A stretch of DNA of 5,337 nt from an uncultured Bacilli bacterium (GTDB lineage: Bacteria; Bacillota_I; Bacilli_A; RF39; UBA660): NCBI GenBank assembly GCA_934133015.1, contig CAKPAQ010000069.1, positions 1 to 5,337 of the forward strand, in the 5' to 3' direction. Below, one piece after another: positions 4,925 to 5,337 of this stretch (position 1 is its first letter; each line of letters begins with the position of its first letter). A program made the position numbers and the translations under genes. The notes beneath the pieces were generated by a model. That model was not told where the DNA came from. It ran no database searches and worked only from the letters and a program-made list of their open reading frames with translations.

Positions 4925-5337
4925 TCACAATGATGTGAGGCACAATTTATGGTAATTAAGTAAATATTGTTTAGGGGAAAGCCAGCCAAGAGGACGCATA
5001 GGAAAATTATTATATGTTCTAAGATGTACCCTCAATTGATTTTTTAAATCATCAAAAGAATAAAAAGTATGAGTAGCATAAAAATATTCGTTATCTTTTC
5101 TGTGAGAACACTCAACTTTTCCGTTATGTTGAGGGGTAAAAGGTCGAATTCTTTTGTATTTTATTTCCAATTCTTTAAGTTTTTTTCAAACATACTAAGT
5201 TTGTTCTTTTTGTTAGAAACGAATTTTTTTGTAAATTCACAACCGTTGTCAGTTTGAACGCATTCAACTTTAAAAGGAAAAAATTTTAACATATGTTCTA
5301 AAAACACCGTAGATGTGTAGGTATTATGTTCTTCAAA
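4925..5337 (-). CDS. IS481-type DDE transposase, C-terminal part, split by a -1 frame change
   Basis: About 137 residues of the catalytic core (integrase-like rve fold) are visible; the N-terminal helix-turn-helix and the first catalytic Asp lie beyond the right edge. VQTDNGCEF holds the second Asp (codon 5248-5250), and TPQHNGKVECSHRKD holds the catalytic Glu (5111-5113). The tail NNFPMRPLGWLSPKQYL is typical of the group. The frame entering from the right stops at TAA (5161-5163), while the family sequence resumes in the -1 frame, changing at A-AAA-AAC (5179-5185). Slipping there gives FEKKLKELEIKYKRIRP, as expected of the family. It could be programmed frameshifting, a one-base loss in a run of A that inactivates the gene, or a sequencing error. 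The family's usual HNGKVER reads KVEC here, a possible sign of decay. Confidence 0.85.
5179..5185 (-). other. Candidate -1 slippery heptamer (A AAA AAC) in transposase
   Basis: In the incoming frame the codons are GAA AAA AAC, so the heptamer sits in the phase needed for tandem -1 slippage. The shifted frame reads straight into conserved transposase sequence. A 6-bp CTCAAC/GTTGAG hairpin (5111-5116 with 5128-5133) lies about 46 nt downstream, too far to be a normal stimulator, and no upstream Shine-Dalgarno-like stimulator was seen. Gain of one A in the run would also restore the frame. Confidence 0.4.

Larger units (their letters stand above)
4903..5337 (-). mobile_element. IS481-type insertion sequence, 3' part (runs off the right edge)
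   Basis: The transposase 3' region fills this segment. The left boundary is inferred. Just 22 bases beyond the transposase stop, the sequence TGTCCACGGCAACATGTA begins with TGT, the usual terminal bases of this group, and local composition changes from mixed to AT-rich host sequence there. The other end lies outside the window, so the inverted repeat and any target duplication cannot be confirmed. The element points toward the pduL promoter. Confidence 0.6.

Noticed and set aside
5069..5257. 62-codon plus-strand frame in the insertion sequence
   Set aside because: It is antisense to conserved transposase motifs and has no ribosome site or promoter.

Overview
The window is AT-rich DNA that most likely comes from a low-GC, Gram-positive Clostridia genome. 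The suggestion of an Oscillospiraceae/Ruminococcus-like gut or rumen bacterium rests on tandem type I dockerin proteins with Gram-positive-style signal peptides, an IS481-type transposase, strong AAGGAGG/GAGG ribosome sites and consensus sigma-A promoters. No rRNA or other decisive taxonomic marker is present, so this is an inference.

Layout from left to right. Positions 1-80 hold a GC-rich, hairpin-rich patch (43 of 80 bases are G or C) in otherwise very AT-rich DNA; it may be the end of a structured RNA or mobile element cut by the window edge. Positions 81-442 are gene-poor and hold a probable decayed small gene on the minus strand and a good promoter pointing right. Positions 443-2548 are a rightward run of three tandem secreted dockerin proteins, 24 bp apart. 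The middle gene is a hybrid: its signal peptide is identical to that of gene 3 and its C-terminal domain to that of gene 1, because a perfect 556-bp direct repeat occurs twice at an offset of 711 bp. A shared bidirectional terminator (2554-2592) separates this run from leftward genes.

Positions 2594-4060 (minus) are a two-gene unit with its own promoter: a nitroreductase-family flavoprotein followed 39 bp later by a TIGR02452/microbial-type poly(ADP-ribose) glycohydrolase-like protein that carries the GGG...QEE signature. Positions 4212-4793 (minus) are a PduL-type phosphotransacylase with its own promoter and terminator. From about 4903 to the right edge lies the 3' part of an IS481-type insertion sequence. 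Its transposase frame is interrupted at an A-AAA-AAC heptamer, and -1 slippage there restores the family sequence exactly.

The dockerin proteins are exported and could attach to a cohesin-bearing scaffold; no cohesin or enzyme domain is in the window. Their C-terminal domains are unrecognised, and the gene 1/2 version and the gene 3 version look like highly diverged forms of one domain. The least explained parts are this dockerin array, the nitroreductase-PARG pairing and the GC-rich patch at the left edge.
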